Part shown: piece by piece, positions 51,056-58,390 of the stretch | Layout of the letters: each line of letters begins with the position of its first letter | Numbering within the stretch: the stretch's first letter is position 1 | Source: Thermoplasmatales archaeon | GTDB lineage: Archaea; Thermoplasmatota; Thermoplasmata; Thermoplasmatales; GCA-001856825 | Assembly (NCBI GenBank): GCA_026127935.1 | Contig: JAJSLL010000011.1 | Coordinates: 1-58,390, forward strand | Length of the DNA stretch: 58,390 bases | Reading direction: 5' to 3' | Made by a program: the position numbers and the translations under genes | Notes under the pieces: model-generated | The model's input: only the letters and a program-made list of their open reading frames with translations | The model's database searches: none | What the model was told of the DNA's origin: nothing

Positions 51056-51970
51056 ATGGAAAACGACATCGTTTATTTTCAGGCTCACACTCATTCAAAA
51101 TACTCTATAAACAGACTGAGTGGAGAGGGAGTTTTTCACAAGTTAACGTGGCCCATTGAACGTTTCATCCTGAGAACAATAATGAAGAGTCCAAAAGGGC
51201 TCTTGAAGTTGGCCCACAAGAAAGGAGTTAGTTATGTGGCTGTCACCGACCACAATCGTGTACCAGCGATAGATGAAGGAAGAGATTATTTGATTACCGG
51301 GGAGGAGTGGGGTCAAAGAAAGGGTCATTCAAATCTTATCAACCTCGTCGTATCTGTTTCTCCAGAGTGTGGTTATTTTGAAGGGATCGAACCAGAAAGT
51401 CCAAAAGACTTCCAGAATGCTGCAGTAGAAGCCACCAGACAGGGAGGTTTTGTTTCAATCAACCATCCATTCAAGAAAGATGCATGGCTATGGGGGGAAG
51501 AAAGTTACACCCTCGCCAACGCTCTCGAAATATGGAATGGAAAATGGTGTGAAGAGAACCAGAAAGCACTCGATTTGTGGCAGAAATTGCTAGTCGGTGG
51601 GTCTAAGATATGGTGCATGGCGGGGAACGATTTTCACGTCAATCGCATCTTCAACATAGATTTCCAGGTGGTTGCTTTCACCAATACTGATTCAAAGCAG
51701 TCTCTGATCTTAAAGCTAAAAAATGGGGATTTCTCGATTACAAGAGATACAGGAACCCCCATTGTCTTTCTCCGCAAAGATCTGAGTTATTTGATCGAAA
51801 AATATCGAGAACCAATAGAACTGAGGGTAGTTTTCCCAAGTCACACCGAAAAAAGACAAACTCCTTCGAAAACAGGAGTAATAGAAAGGAAAGAGCATCA
51901 GAATTTCGTGAGATTAGAACTATGGGAAGAAAATACCCCTCTCAGTTTTTCTAATCCCGTTTTCCTTTGA
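51056..51970 (+). CDS. PHP-domain metal-dependent phosphoesterase
   Basis: The 304-residue protein shows the PHP metal ligands: HTHSKYS at about residue 12, VAVTDHNRVPA (about 64), INHPFKKDAW (about 140) and MAGNDFHVN (about 200). It may release phosphate from small molecules or sugar phosphates. TATA-like TTAAATTTA lies about 26 bases upstream of ATG 51056. Its 3' end overlaps the convergent glycosidase gene by 51 bases. Confidence 0.85.
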   Translation: MENDIVYFQAHTHSKYSINRLSGEGVFHKLTWPIERFILRTIMKSPKGLLKLAHKKGVSYVAVTDHNRVPAIDEGRDYLITGEEWGQRKGHSNLINLVVSVSPECGYFEGIEPESPKDFQNAAVEATRQGGFVSINHPFKKDAWLWGEESYTLANALEIWNGKWCEENQKALDLWQKLLVGGSKIWCMAGNDFHVNRIFNIDFQVVAFTNTDSKQSLILKLKNGDFSITRDTGTPIVFLRKDLSYLIEKYREPIELRVVFPSHTEKRQTPSKTGVIERKEHQNFVRLELWEENTPLSFSNPVFL

Positions 51971-53539
51971 TCCGTACAGCAGTGCCTGGACGAGAAAAGC
52001 AGATGAGCCAGGGAAGTGAATGCCAGTGAGGCATCTTCCTGTTTCACGATCTATTGTTTCACAGCTGAGCCCGTCATCCATCGACAGGTTCTCTAGCACA
52101 GATCCGTCTCCAATTCCCGATAACACTTGAGTGGCATAAGAGTGAATCCATGGATGATTGACGTGCCTGTTTCCAAATCCGCCAAATTTCCCTTCTATTT
52201 TGAACTCATTCTTGTCAGACTTGATCCATTCCAATGTGTTCTTGAATACTCTGGACTCTTTTTCAATAAATCCAAGATACGGAAAGAGGAGAAGGGAACC
52301 GGTGGGATCATCATAGAACTCGTAGTGACCGTTCAGGTCAGAGGAATAAGAAAACATGTCGTCCTTGACCAACGCTTTCATGATGTCTTCCTTAATCCTT
52401 TCAGAGTACTCCAGGTAGGTTCGATCCAGTAAGACATCCTTGACTCTCAAGGCATACGTGCGCATCGAGTACCAGAGGGCAACGTTGTCAAAAGTAACGT
52501 AGGGGTATGTAGTGGGGTCATCCGAACTGTTCAAATCCGTGCTAAATAAATTGTACTCTTCGCTCTTCCTTGAAATGAGTATGTCCATCAGTTGGCTAGT
52601 TCTTGTAACAGTATCTTCAGGAGTTAGTACGTTGTGAACTATTGCTCTTTCTAGTGCAAGAAAATAGTACGACAGCTGATCTAGTTCAAAGCCGTCGTAC
52701 AATATGCGCCCATCCATATATAGAGAATGAATTCCTTTATGCTTCCAATATTTTGTAAACAGCAATGAAAGAAGAACCCTTGCCCTTTCTGGATCGTATC
52801 GTTCTATCACCGGAAAGGTCCAGAATATGAAATCTCTAGCCCAAAATCCACTAGATACATAGTACTTCGGACTCTTCGAAGCAATAATGCAATCATCTTC
52901 ATTGTCTATGAATTTCGAGTTCGAGTTGAAGATCGACATTAGAATGTTGTCTCTCACAACCTTATTGTCGACTTCCTCTAATCGGCTCATGTAGTTATCT
53001 GTCTCAATCTCAAGATTACATTCTCCGATCCTTGAGAGATGAACTACATTCAGAACCGCTCTATCGGGAGTGTCCCCAATGCCTACAAAGCACCCGCTAT
53101 TCCCTTGTCTAAATGCAATAGATGGAAGGCGATCTCCTATAGAGACGTAATAGGCAGGAGTTTCAGACCAGTTAGTCTTTTTGCTCCTGACTCTACTAGG
53201 GATTTCCCAGAATATCTTGGAATAGGCACTCACGTTGAGTTTATTGCGTATCTTGATTCCAAGGTAAAAACCTGGCCTGTCTGGGGGAATCACTATCTTT
53301 ATCCCTGCATCTCGAGAGATCTTCTCCAGCCATCCAGAACCTCGGAAGTCTTTTTCCGAAACAAGCCCACGCACTCTGAAACAGACTAGTGTCGATCCAC
53401 TGCTGACGGGGAAACAGATCTCCAGAACGTCTTCTTTTATGATAATTGAAAGGTAATAGTTAGCACCTAACCTGTAATTCTGCTTGACAACTCTGTCGGG
53501 CGAAGTAATTAACTTCTTGTTGGCAAAGTCATAACTCAA
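51920..53539 (-). CDS. (alpha/alpha)6-toroid glycosidase-like protein (GH125/GH15-like)
   Basis: The 539-residue protein has a beta-rich N-terminal part (about 1-180) and a helical toroid with SGFWARDFIFWTFPVIER (acidic Asp in the first helix loop), DGFELDQLSYYFLALE, and FYDDPTGSLLLFPYLGF and GNRHVNHPWIHSYA. The ARDxxxW and DDPxGSLLxxPYLGF pattern suggests an alpha-mannosidase of GH125 or an exo-acting GH15-like enzyme. Assignment to a numbered family is not firm. Overlaps the nitrilase-like gene by 11 bases and is the last of its operon. Confidence 0.65.
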   Translation of the reverse strand: MSYDFANKKLITSPDRVVKQNYRLGANYYLSIIIKEDVLEICFPVSSGSTLVCFRVRGLVSEKDFRGSGWLEKISRDAGIKIVIPPDRPGFYLGIKIRNKLNVSAYSKIFWEIPSRVRSKKTNWSETPAYYVSIGDRLPSIAFRQGNSGCFVGIGDTPDRAVLNVVHLSRIGECNLEIETDNYMSRLEEVDNKVVRDNILMSIFNSNSKFIDNEDDCIIASKSPKYYVSSGFWARDFIFWTFPVIERYDPERARVLLSLLFTKYWKHKGIHSLYMDGRILYDGFELDQLSYYFLALERAIVHNVLTPEDTVTRTSQLMDILISRKSEEYNLFSTDLNSSDDPTTYPYVTFDNVALWYSMRTYALRVKDVLLDRTYLEYSERIKEDIMKALVKDDMFSYSSDLNGHYEFYDDPTGSLLLFPYLGFIEKESRVFKNTLEWIKSDKNEFKIEGKFGGFGNRHVNHPWIHSYATQVLSGIGDGSVLENLSMDDGLSCETIDRETGRCLTGIHFPGSSAFLVQALLYGSKENGIRKTERGIFFP

Positions 53540-54563
53540 TTTCTACAATCCCCTCTACATAGTCCAATGATTGATTGGATGCGGTATGTCGGTCAACATA
53601 TTCATTCAAGCTGTATCCCGGAATGCCAATTATCGAATGAAAACCCGTAACCGGTAGATTTCCAATATAGCTCATCCTAGTATCTCCAACTTCCGCCTTC
53701 TTTGTTATGCTGGATTGTCCTTCAAATCTAATGTCAAGCAAATTCCCAACCATCATGGGATTGATAACGTTCTTGATCCTTTCCACTCTTTGAGTAATGT
53801 GATACGCAGAGTCCATCCATTCTTCCGGTTGCCATCTGCCGTTACTGAGGAAGGAATTCCACTTTCCAGGATTGGCATCCGGCTGTATAATCAGATCTGC
53901 ATCTTCCAGCTCTGACATGTACGTGGGTTCAAAAGCATCCAAACTGATTGCTATGCCGATCTTCTTCTCATCAAGCTTGAAAGGGGACACGGTTGAGATG
54001 TCCCCGCCAGAGATCCCAAGATCTGATTCCATGGCGGTTGGAAAAAACTTGTCTTGTCTGAATAAAAGTTCGCCAGAGGTGCCGAATACAAATGCGGTGT
54101 TGTAAACTCTTGCTACAGAGAATTCCCAGTTTTCACCCTTCTTTTCGAATCTAGGCATATTGTTGCACGCAAGAGTGTGAACAGAGTATTCTTTGGAAAG
54201 AGAACTAAAAAAATTATAGAATTTTCGGACAAAAAGATCCGTGAGGGAAAGAAAGATGGCAGTTGTAAAATTCTGAATATCATTTTCCTTTGCAATTGAA
54301 TCTATCCTCCTTTGGTCTTTGGAATAAAGTACCTGCATTGCTTCGAGCGAGGACTGTGCTTTCATTCCCGCAAAGGCAGTTAGGAGTCCGATATCTTCGG
54401 GGAACACTATAAAGTCGCCTGGATTGGTATTCTTATAAAACCTTTCAACGTGAGAGGGAAAACCACTCCCGAAATCATCGACCTCAATTTTGAATTGAAC
54501 CCCGATAAATCTCACGAATGTTATATTGTCAGGAAACTTAAAAACTTTCTTTAGATCTACCAA
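53529..54563 (-). CDS. Nitrilase-superfamily protein with Ser at the catalytic Cys position
   Basis: The 344-residue protein follows the nitrilase alpha-beta-beta-alpha fold: Glu56 in VFPEDIG, Lys171 in FRQDKFFP, and a nucleophile-elbow-like IGIAISLDAFEP, where Ser206 (codon AGT) stands at the place normally held by Cys. Active nitrilases use Glu-Lys-Cys, so this one may be inactive, regulatory or altered in chemistry. It lies nine bases after the SIS gene in an operon for glycan use. An unmutated paralogue is not in the window. Confidence 0.75.
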   Translation of the reverse strand: MVDLKKVFKFPDNITFVRFIGVQFKIEVDDFGSGFPSHVERFYKNTNPGDFIVFPEDIGLLTAFAGMKAQSSLEAMQVLYSKDQRRIDSIAKENDIQNFTTAIFLSLTDLFVRKFYNFFSSLSKEYSVHTLACNNMPRFEKKGENWEFSVARVYNTAFVFGTSGELLFRQDKFFPTAMESDLGISGGDISTVSPFKLDEKKIGIAISLDAFEPTYMSELEDADLIIQPDANPGKWNSFLSNGRWQPEEWMDSAYHITQRVERIKNVINPMMVGNLLDIRFEGQSSITKKAEVGDTRMSYIGNLPVTGFHSIIGIPGYSLNEYVDRHTASNQSLDYVEGIVEIEL

Positions 54564-54572
54564 ATTTATGTT

Positions 54573-55580
54573 TTATTCCACTACTTTAGTAAGCTTTGAA
54601 GGTTTATCGGGGTTTAGGCCAAGAGAGGTGGAGCTGTAATAGGCCAGAAATTGACCAAAAAGCAAGCTTAAAATGGAATCTACCGTTTCGTTCTGGGTAG
54701 AAACATCATATTTCTCTGTCAAGAAGTTCCTCACATCCAATACTTTGCTGCCGTAGGACAGCAGCTCCTCCGAGATTTTACTATCGTTAGAGAACATGAA
54801 AACAGACCAATTACTGTCCAGGATCTGTTTTGGACCGTGGAGAAATTCCCTTACTGGGAAAGCATAGCTCACCGCATTGCTGGTTTCCATCAATTTCAAA
54901 GATGCTTCAAGGGCGATCGGATATAACAACCCAGACCCAAGAAACACAGTATTTCTTGTAGATGCTTCAGCTATTCCTTGTATTGTTTTTTTACCGTTCA
55001 CTATTGCCTTCGTTCCTCTCCTGATTTCTTCCAAAGTTACAATAAATTCTTCATCGTGAGAGTTAAGAGATATTTTCAAAGAAGTCAGCAATTGCGAGAG
55101 ATGTGATTTTGTTGCGGCAACTGACAGTTCAGTTCCAACGTCTGTGTATATAGTAAAATCTGTAATCTTTCCAAGTTTAGATTTACTGGCATTTGTGATA
55201 CCGATGACAGTAGAGCCCGCTCTCTTCAGCATTTCGGCGGAACGCAGAGCATCGATGCTGTTTCCAGACTGACTGAAAACAATGGAAGAGGTTCCAGACT
55301 GCTTGACAGATAGCAACTTCTCTGCTTCGCTGGAGAATATGGGAATGCATGTCATTCCCTTCCTGTTCAGGAGCACTGAGAGATAAATTGCTGCGTGATA
55401 ACTGGTCCCATTTCCGATAGCATAAACTACCCTTGATCTGTCAAGGATGTCGTTAACACGCTCTAAATCTGCAAATTCCTTGGTTTTGAAATCTTCTACT
55501 ATTGCTGGTTCCGATTCAATTTCCTCCAGCATCGAATGCATGCTACCTGAATTGGCTTCTTCATATATTTCTTTGTTCAA
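54573..55580 (-). CDS. Tandem SIS-domain protein, GlmD-like glucosamine-6-phosphate deaminase
   Basis: The 335-residue protein is the isomerase half of GlmS: IGNGTSYHAAIYLS and FSQSGNSIDALRS in SIS domain 1, then GTELSVAATKSHLSQL, and LYPIALEASLKLMETSN and REFLHGPKQIL in domain 2. Without a glutaminase domain such proteins act as GlcN-6-P deaminases (GlmD of Thermococcales) or sugar isomerases. Beside a PIG-L deacetylase and GH1, breakdown of glucosamine is the likely role. Separated by nine bases from GH1. Confidence 0.82.
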   Translation of the reverse strand: MNKEIYEEANSGSMHSMLEEIESEPAIVEDFKTKEFADLERVNDILDRSRVVYAIGNGTSYHAAIYLSVLLNRKGMTCIPIFSSEAEKLLSVKQSGTSSIVFSQSGNSIDALRSAEMLKRAGSTVIGITNASKSKLGKITDFTIYTDVGTELSVAATKSHLSQLLTSLKISLNSHDEEFIVTLEEIRRGTKAIVNGKKTIQGIAEASTRNTVFLGSGLLYPIALEASLKLMETSNAVSYAFPVREFLHGPKQILDSNWSVFMFSNDSKISEELLSYGSKVLDVRNFLTEKYDVSTQNETVDSILSLLFGQFLAYYSSTSLGLNPDKPSKLTKVVE

Positions 55581-55589
55581 TCATTGTGG

Positions 55590-57020
55590 CTAAGGCAATG
55601 GTAGTCCTTTGCAAATTTTTTCATAAATGTCCGCGGAATTTCGTTTTATTCTTTCCTTGGTTTTGTAATCAACAGAATACAGGCCAAATCTCATGGAATA
55701 CCCGCTTGCCCACTCAAAGTTGTCGAATAAAGACCAGTGAAAATATCCCTTTATAGGTATACCTTCGGATGAAATTGATTGAGATAGAGAGGACAAGTGG
55801 TCGACTATGAATCTCCCCCTTTTGGCGTCGGTCGCATCAGCTATTCCATTTTCCAGAATGTATATTGGTTTCCCGTACCTTTCATATATCCATTTCGAGA
55901 CGTGTTTGATACCGTCAGGATAGATGTCCCATTTGAAATCTGAGCAGTCCTCGCAGGGAAGGACCTTCATTGGCAGTACTCCTGCGTACTTTTCTTCTTC
56001 AGAGTACTTCACCCTTAACCTTGTATAGTAGTCGATTCCAACGTAATCTGTTTGACCGAAGTTTGGAATCTTTTCGTCTGGATTGCCACTTAGGCTATTA
56101 TCAAATTCCCCTTTAATTGCAGCGTTGAGGACCCACTCATTATTCAGGTACCTTGCAGTGTTTGCAATCTCTACATCCCTCTTATCGTCACTTGCAGGCT
56201 CGAAGTAGGGAGGGGCGGTACCTATTCCTACCTCTCTCTTCGTATTCTTTTTTAGGATTTTGTAAGCTAGATTGTGAGCAAACGCAAGATTTCTCTCAAC
56301 CTTGAACCCAAGAGGAATGTTATCTAGGCCAGGTGGAAATCCAGATGTTGTCCCAAAAACATATCCATTCGTGGCTATAACTTCTGGCTCGTTAATAGTC
56401 TCCCACCATCCTACCTTCGGGCCAATTGTCTTGGAAATGAAGTATGCATATTTTGCAAATTCTTCCACAGTCGTAGTATCCAGCCAGCCCTTGGCTTTGG
56501 CGTGCTCGATGTCGTAATGGCACATAACTGGTTGATGGAGCCAAGTTGGTAGTGGCCAGTGATAAAGTGTCATAAACACCTTGAGTCCAAGGGAATGTGC
56601 ATAGGCAACCATTTTTGAGTATCGATCCATTGCTTCTTTGTCTGCATTCGACTGAAGCTGAGCAAACGTGTTACTAGACTCAGTGAAGGTTAAAGGCTCT
56701 CCATTGGCATTCCTGGTGAATTCCGCATCTACTGAAAATGTTGGCTCCCTGAAAATTCTTGCCCATTCTATGCTCATCCTAATTGCATTATTTCCAAGCG
56801 ATCTTGCCCTCCTCATGTCCTCCTCGTATAGGTCCCAGAATCCATCTCCGTCTTGCGGCTTATCACCCGATACCAGTCCATCCTTTATGATCTGTTCATT
56901 ATTTGCCCATTCGTACCAATCAGTTTTCTCAAAATTGCTGTCCTTTGAACTTCCCATTTCTGTCTGAAAAGCTGAAATTGCAGTTCCCCAAATGAATCCC
57001 TTCGGAAACTTGATCTCCAT
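55590..57020 (-). CDS. Glycoside hydrolase family 1 beta-glycosidase
   Basis: The 476-residue protein starts MEIKFPKGFIWGTAISAFQTE, has the acid/base E211 in ETINEPEVI and the nucleophile E390 in ILENGIAD. The length and AYAHSLGLKVFMTLYHWPLP segment resemble Sulfolobus LacS and other archaeal broad-range beta-glycosidases. The open frame reaches 57074, but the ATG at 57020 gives the usual N-terminus. It heads a four-gene minus-strand operon that also holds SIS, nitrilase-like and toroid glycosidase genes. Confidence 0.92.
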   Translation of the reverse strand: MEIKFPKGFIWGTAISAFQTEMGSSKDSNFEKTDWYEWANNEQIIKDGLVSGDKPQDGDGFWDLYEEDMRRARSLGNNAIRMSIEWARIFREPTFSVDAEFTRNANGEPLTFTESSNTFAQLQSNADKEAMDRYSKMVAYAHSLGLKVFMTLYHWPLPTWLHQPVMCHYDIEHAKAKGWLDTTTVEEFAKYAYFISKTIGPKVGWWETINEPEVIATNGYVFGTTSGFPPGLDNIPLGFKVERNLAFAHNLAYKILKKNTKREVGIGTAPPYFEPASDDKRDVEIANTARYLNNEWVLNAAIKGEFDNSLSGNPDEKIPNFGQTDYVGIDYYTRLRVKYSEEEKYAGVLPMKVLPCEDCSDFKWDIYPDGIKHVSKWIYERYGKPIYILENGIADATDAKRGRFIVDHLSSLSQSISSEGIPIKGYFHWSLFDNFEWASGYSMRFGLYSVDYKTKERIKRNSADIYEKICKGLPLP

Positions 57021-57136
57021 AACACCCAATGAATTCCCCCGATAAGAAATTGTCCAATAATATGAGACTGGCAAATGAATTTTAGCGAATTAAAATCTAA
57101 AGAAGATTTAAATGTGGCATGAGATTCCTGTTCCAA
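57021..57136. promoter_or_regulatory. Divergent promoter region of the glycan-use locus
   Basis: This 116-base gap drives the GH1 operon leftward and the deacetylase/transporter pair rightward. On the minus strand CATATTATTG (57055-57065) is a candidate TATA box for GH1; on the plus strand GATTTAAATG (57105-57114) lies about 27 bases upstream of ATG 57137. Joint control of both operons by a regulator is likely, but no clear operator is seen. Confidence 0.5.
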
Positions 57137-57886
57137 ATGGACTTCTCTGAATATTTGAAGAAAGTTGAGCTAGATGAAACACGAAAAAATCTTATTCTGA
57201 AATCAAAGAAAATAGTTTCTTTCTCACCGCACCCCGATGACAATGAATTGGTAGCTGGGGGTTTCGTTGCGAGGAAGATCACAGATGGGTCCGAATTCCA
57301 TCTGGTGGTTGCAAGCGATGGAAGAAAAGGAAGCAGAACGATTGGGGAAGAAGCACTTAAGGAGATAAGGGAGAAGGAGCAGCGGAATGCTCTCTCTATA
57401 CTCGGATCTAAGAACGTCAGGTTCCTCGGATATAGGGACTCCGAGGTGCCACAACCTTCATCGCTTAGGAACGACGTTATCAAGGTCATTCGAGAATTAT
57501 CCCCAGACCTCGTGCTGACTGTGGACCCTTTCCTTCCATACGAGGTTCATCCAGATCATGTGAATATGGGGATGGCAGTGCTACAAGCGGTACTTTTCGA
57601 AGAATTCCCAAATTTTGGGGAAGGCAAGCCTGTGAAAAGTCCGAATGTCGCCCTAGGTTTCACTTACAACCCAAATGTAATACTAGGCTGTGACGATAAT
57701 ATTGACAAGAAGATTTCAGCAATGAAGGCACACAGTTCTCAGTTCACGGAAGATGCGATAGAATTGATCAAAGGGATAATGCATCTTTACGGACAGAGAG
57801 TGGATAGTCAGTATGCGGAACCTTTCAGAGTTCTTATGCCACACGAGTTACACGTGAATGTTTTGGGAGGTATGAATCCGTGGTAA
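57137..57886 (+). CDS. PIG-L/LmbE-family N-acetylglucosamine deacetylase
   Basis: The 249-residue protein has the zinc site of the family: FSPHPDDNELVAGG, with the later His pair in VHPDHVNMG, and ASDGRKGSRTIG. Thermococcal diacetylchitobiose deacetylase (Dac) is the nearest known archaeal relative in motif terms. It removes acetyl from GlcNAc units, which fits the GlmD-like and GH1 genes opposite. The ATG at 57137 is preferred to 57119 because of the TATA-like box. Confidence 0.87.
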   Translation: MDFSEYLKKVELDETRKNLILKSKKIVSFSPHPDDNELVAGGFVARKITDGSEFHLVVASDGRKGSRTIGEEALKEIREKEQRNALSILGSKNVRFLGYRDSEVPQPSSLRNDVIKVIRELSPDLVLTVDPFLPYEVHPDHVNMGMAVLQAVLFEEFPNFGEGKPVKSPNVALGFTYNPNVILGCDDNIDKKISAMKAHSSQFTEDAIELIKGIMHLYGQRVDSQYAEPFRVLMPHELHVNVLGGMNPW

Positions 57887-58390
57887 CTGCTGATACTCCT
57901 AACATAATCGGTAAAGGGAGTCCTTCTGGAAATTCGGATTCTGGAATTCTGCCAATGAGTCTGAAGATCCTTTACAGTTTTGGACAGATGGGAGTAAATT
58001 TGCCAGGATACTTCTTTGTTTACCTTTGGACGATTTATTCCCCTCACGGAGGAACACAGCTTATGCCGGCTTACCTGCTCGGGGCTGCGTATGGCGTCGG
58101 TGTCATAATACAGGCCGTCGCAAATCCGTTCATTGGGAATATGAGTGATAAGCTCAAGTGGAAGATGGGTCGGAGGAGACCGTTCATACTGACTGGTTTC
58201 ATTCCTCTTGCCATCAGTTTCCTTCTATTGTTCAGACCTATATCTACCAACCAGATTGCTAATTTCATCTATGTTTCAGTCGACTTTGCCATCTACAATT
58301 TCCTCTACGCGTTTGTGGTGCTTCCCTACCTTGCAATGATACCTGAGATTTCACTCAATTCGAATGACAGGGTAAAGCTACTGAGCGTTG
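57880..58390 (+). CDS. GPH/MFS-type sugar transporter (3' end outside window)
   Basis: The frame runs open to the window edge. From ATG 57955 it reads MSLKILYSFGQMGVNLPGYF and shows GVGVIIQAVANPFIGNMSD, WKMGRRRPFILTGFIP, and further helices, the pattern of the glycoside-pentoside-hexuronide or sucrose-type family with the R-R-R-P-F motif between helices 2 and 3. A GTG at 57880 overlapping the deacetylase stop gives a 25-residue longer N-terminus. It probably imports the glycan fragment processed here. Confidence 0.78.
   Translation, partial: MVTADTPNIIGKGSPSGNSDSGILPMSLKILYSFGQMGVNLPGYFFVYLWTIYSPHGGTQLMPAYLLGAAYGVGVIIQAVANPFIGNMSDKLKWKMGRRRPFILTGFIPLAISFLLLFRPISTNQIANFIYVSVDFAIYNFLYAFVVLPYLAMIPEISLNSNDRVKLLSV

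Overview
The window is a stretch of archaeal chromosome, most likely from the Thermoplasmatales or a close relative. The main pointers are a bacterial-HU-type histone-like protein of the HTa kind (about 16.2 kb), archaeal information-processing genes (PriL, TFS, aIF5B, aEF-1beta, L7Ae/S28e/L24e, TiaS, an archaeal SRP RNA), archaeal lipid synthesis, tetrahydrofolate-based (not methanopterin) one-carbon genes, and large Thr/Ser/Asn-rich secreted proteins with a C-terminal membrane anchor. Many genes start at ATG, GTG or TTG about 24-28 bases after a TATA-like box, which points to widespread leaderless mRNAs. No rRNA, CRISPR array or insertion sequence was seen.

Layout. 0-7 kb: end of ribulose-phosphate epimerase, an Lrp-type regulator with an ABC exporter, the SRP RNA, an HD phosphohydrolase, an unknown gene, an M24 peptidase and primase large subunit. 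7-13 kb (mostly minus strand): phosphatidyl-alcohol transferase, AK6/Fap7 kinase, TiaS, cis-prenyl transferase, Trm5-like methylase, TFS (plus), a small conserved protein, QueC and QueD. 13-16 kb is an accessory patch: a broken DsrE-like gene and a three-gene cassette ending in a HerA-type ATPase fused to a PD-(D/E)XK-like domain. 16-19 kb: HTa, CoA-binding protein, an unknown, threonine dehydrogenase and a decayed secreted-protein gene. 19.8-25.4 kb: an amino acid/one-carbon operon (KBL, glutamate formiminotransferase-cyclodeaminase, formate-THF ligase, threonine dehydratase). 25.4-26 kb: a previously unmarked structured RNA that folds as a three-hairpin H/ACA guide RNA directly downstream of a QueF-family gene. 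27-31 kb: the archaeal L7Ae-S28e-L24e-Ndk-aIF5B cluster and a zinc-ribbon/aEF-1beta pair. 31-39 kb: CDF transporter, HtpX, a 967-residue PKD surface protein, ArgS, DUF72 and a CBS/zinc-ribbon protein.

39-41.4 kb: tRNA-guanine transglycosylase whose stop codon lies inside the acceptor stem of tRNA-Cys; the tRNA 3' end is repeated 750 bp downstream and the repeats bracket a RelB/RelE-like toxin-antitoxin pair, resembling a minimal integrated island. A broken HxlR-like regulator follows. 41.4-47.4 kb: serine-pathway trio (class V aminotransferase, SerA-like, DUF1015), MscS channel and aldehyde dehydrogenase.

47.7-58.4 kb is a carbohydrate-use region: MFS transporter, GH4 enzyme, PHP phosphoesterase, then a minus-strand operon GH1 - SIS/GlmD-like - nitrilase-like - (alpha/alpha)6 glycosidase, divergent from a PIG-L deacetylase (diacetylchitobiose deacetylase-like) and a GPH/MFS sugar transporter that runs off the window. 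Together they look like uptake and breakdown of an N-acetylhexosamine-containing glycan; the nitrilase-like protein carries Ser where the catalytic Cys should be.

Several separate loci serve tRNA/rRNA modification: queC/queD, a queF-family gene, tgt, tiaS, a Trm5-like methylase and the H/ACA guide RNA.
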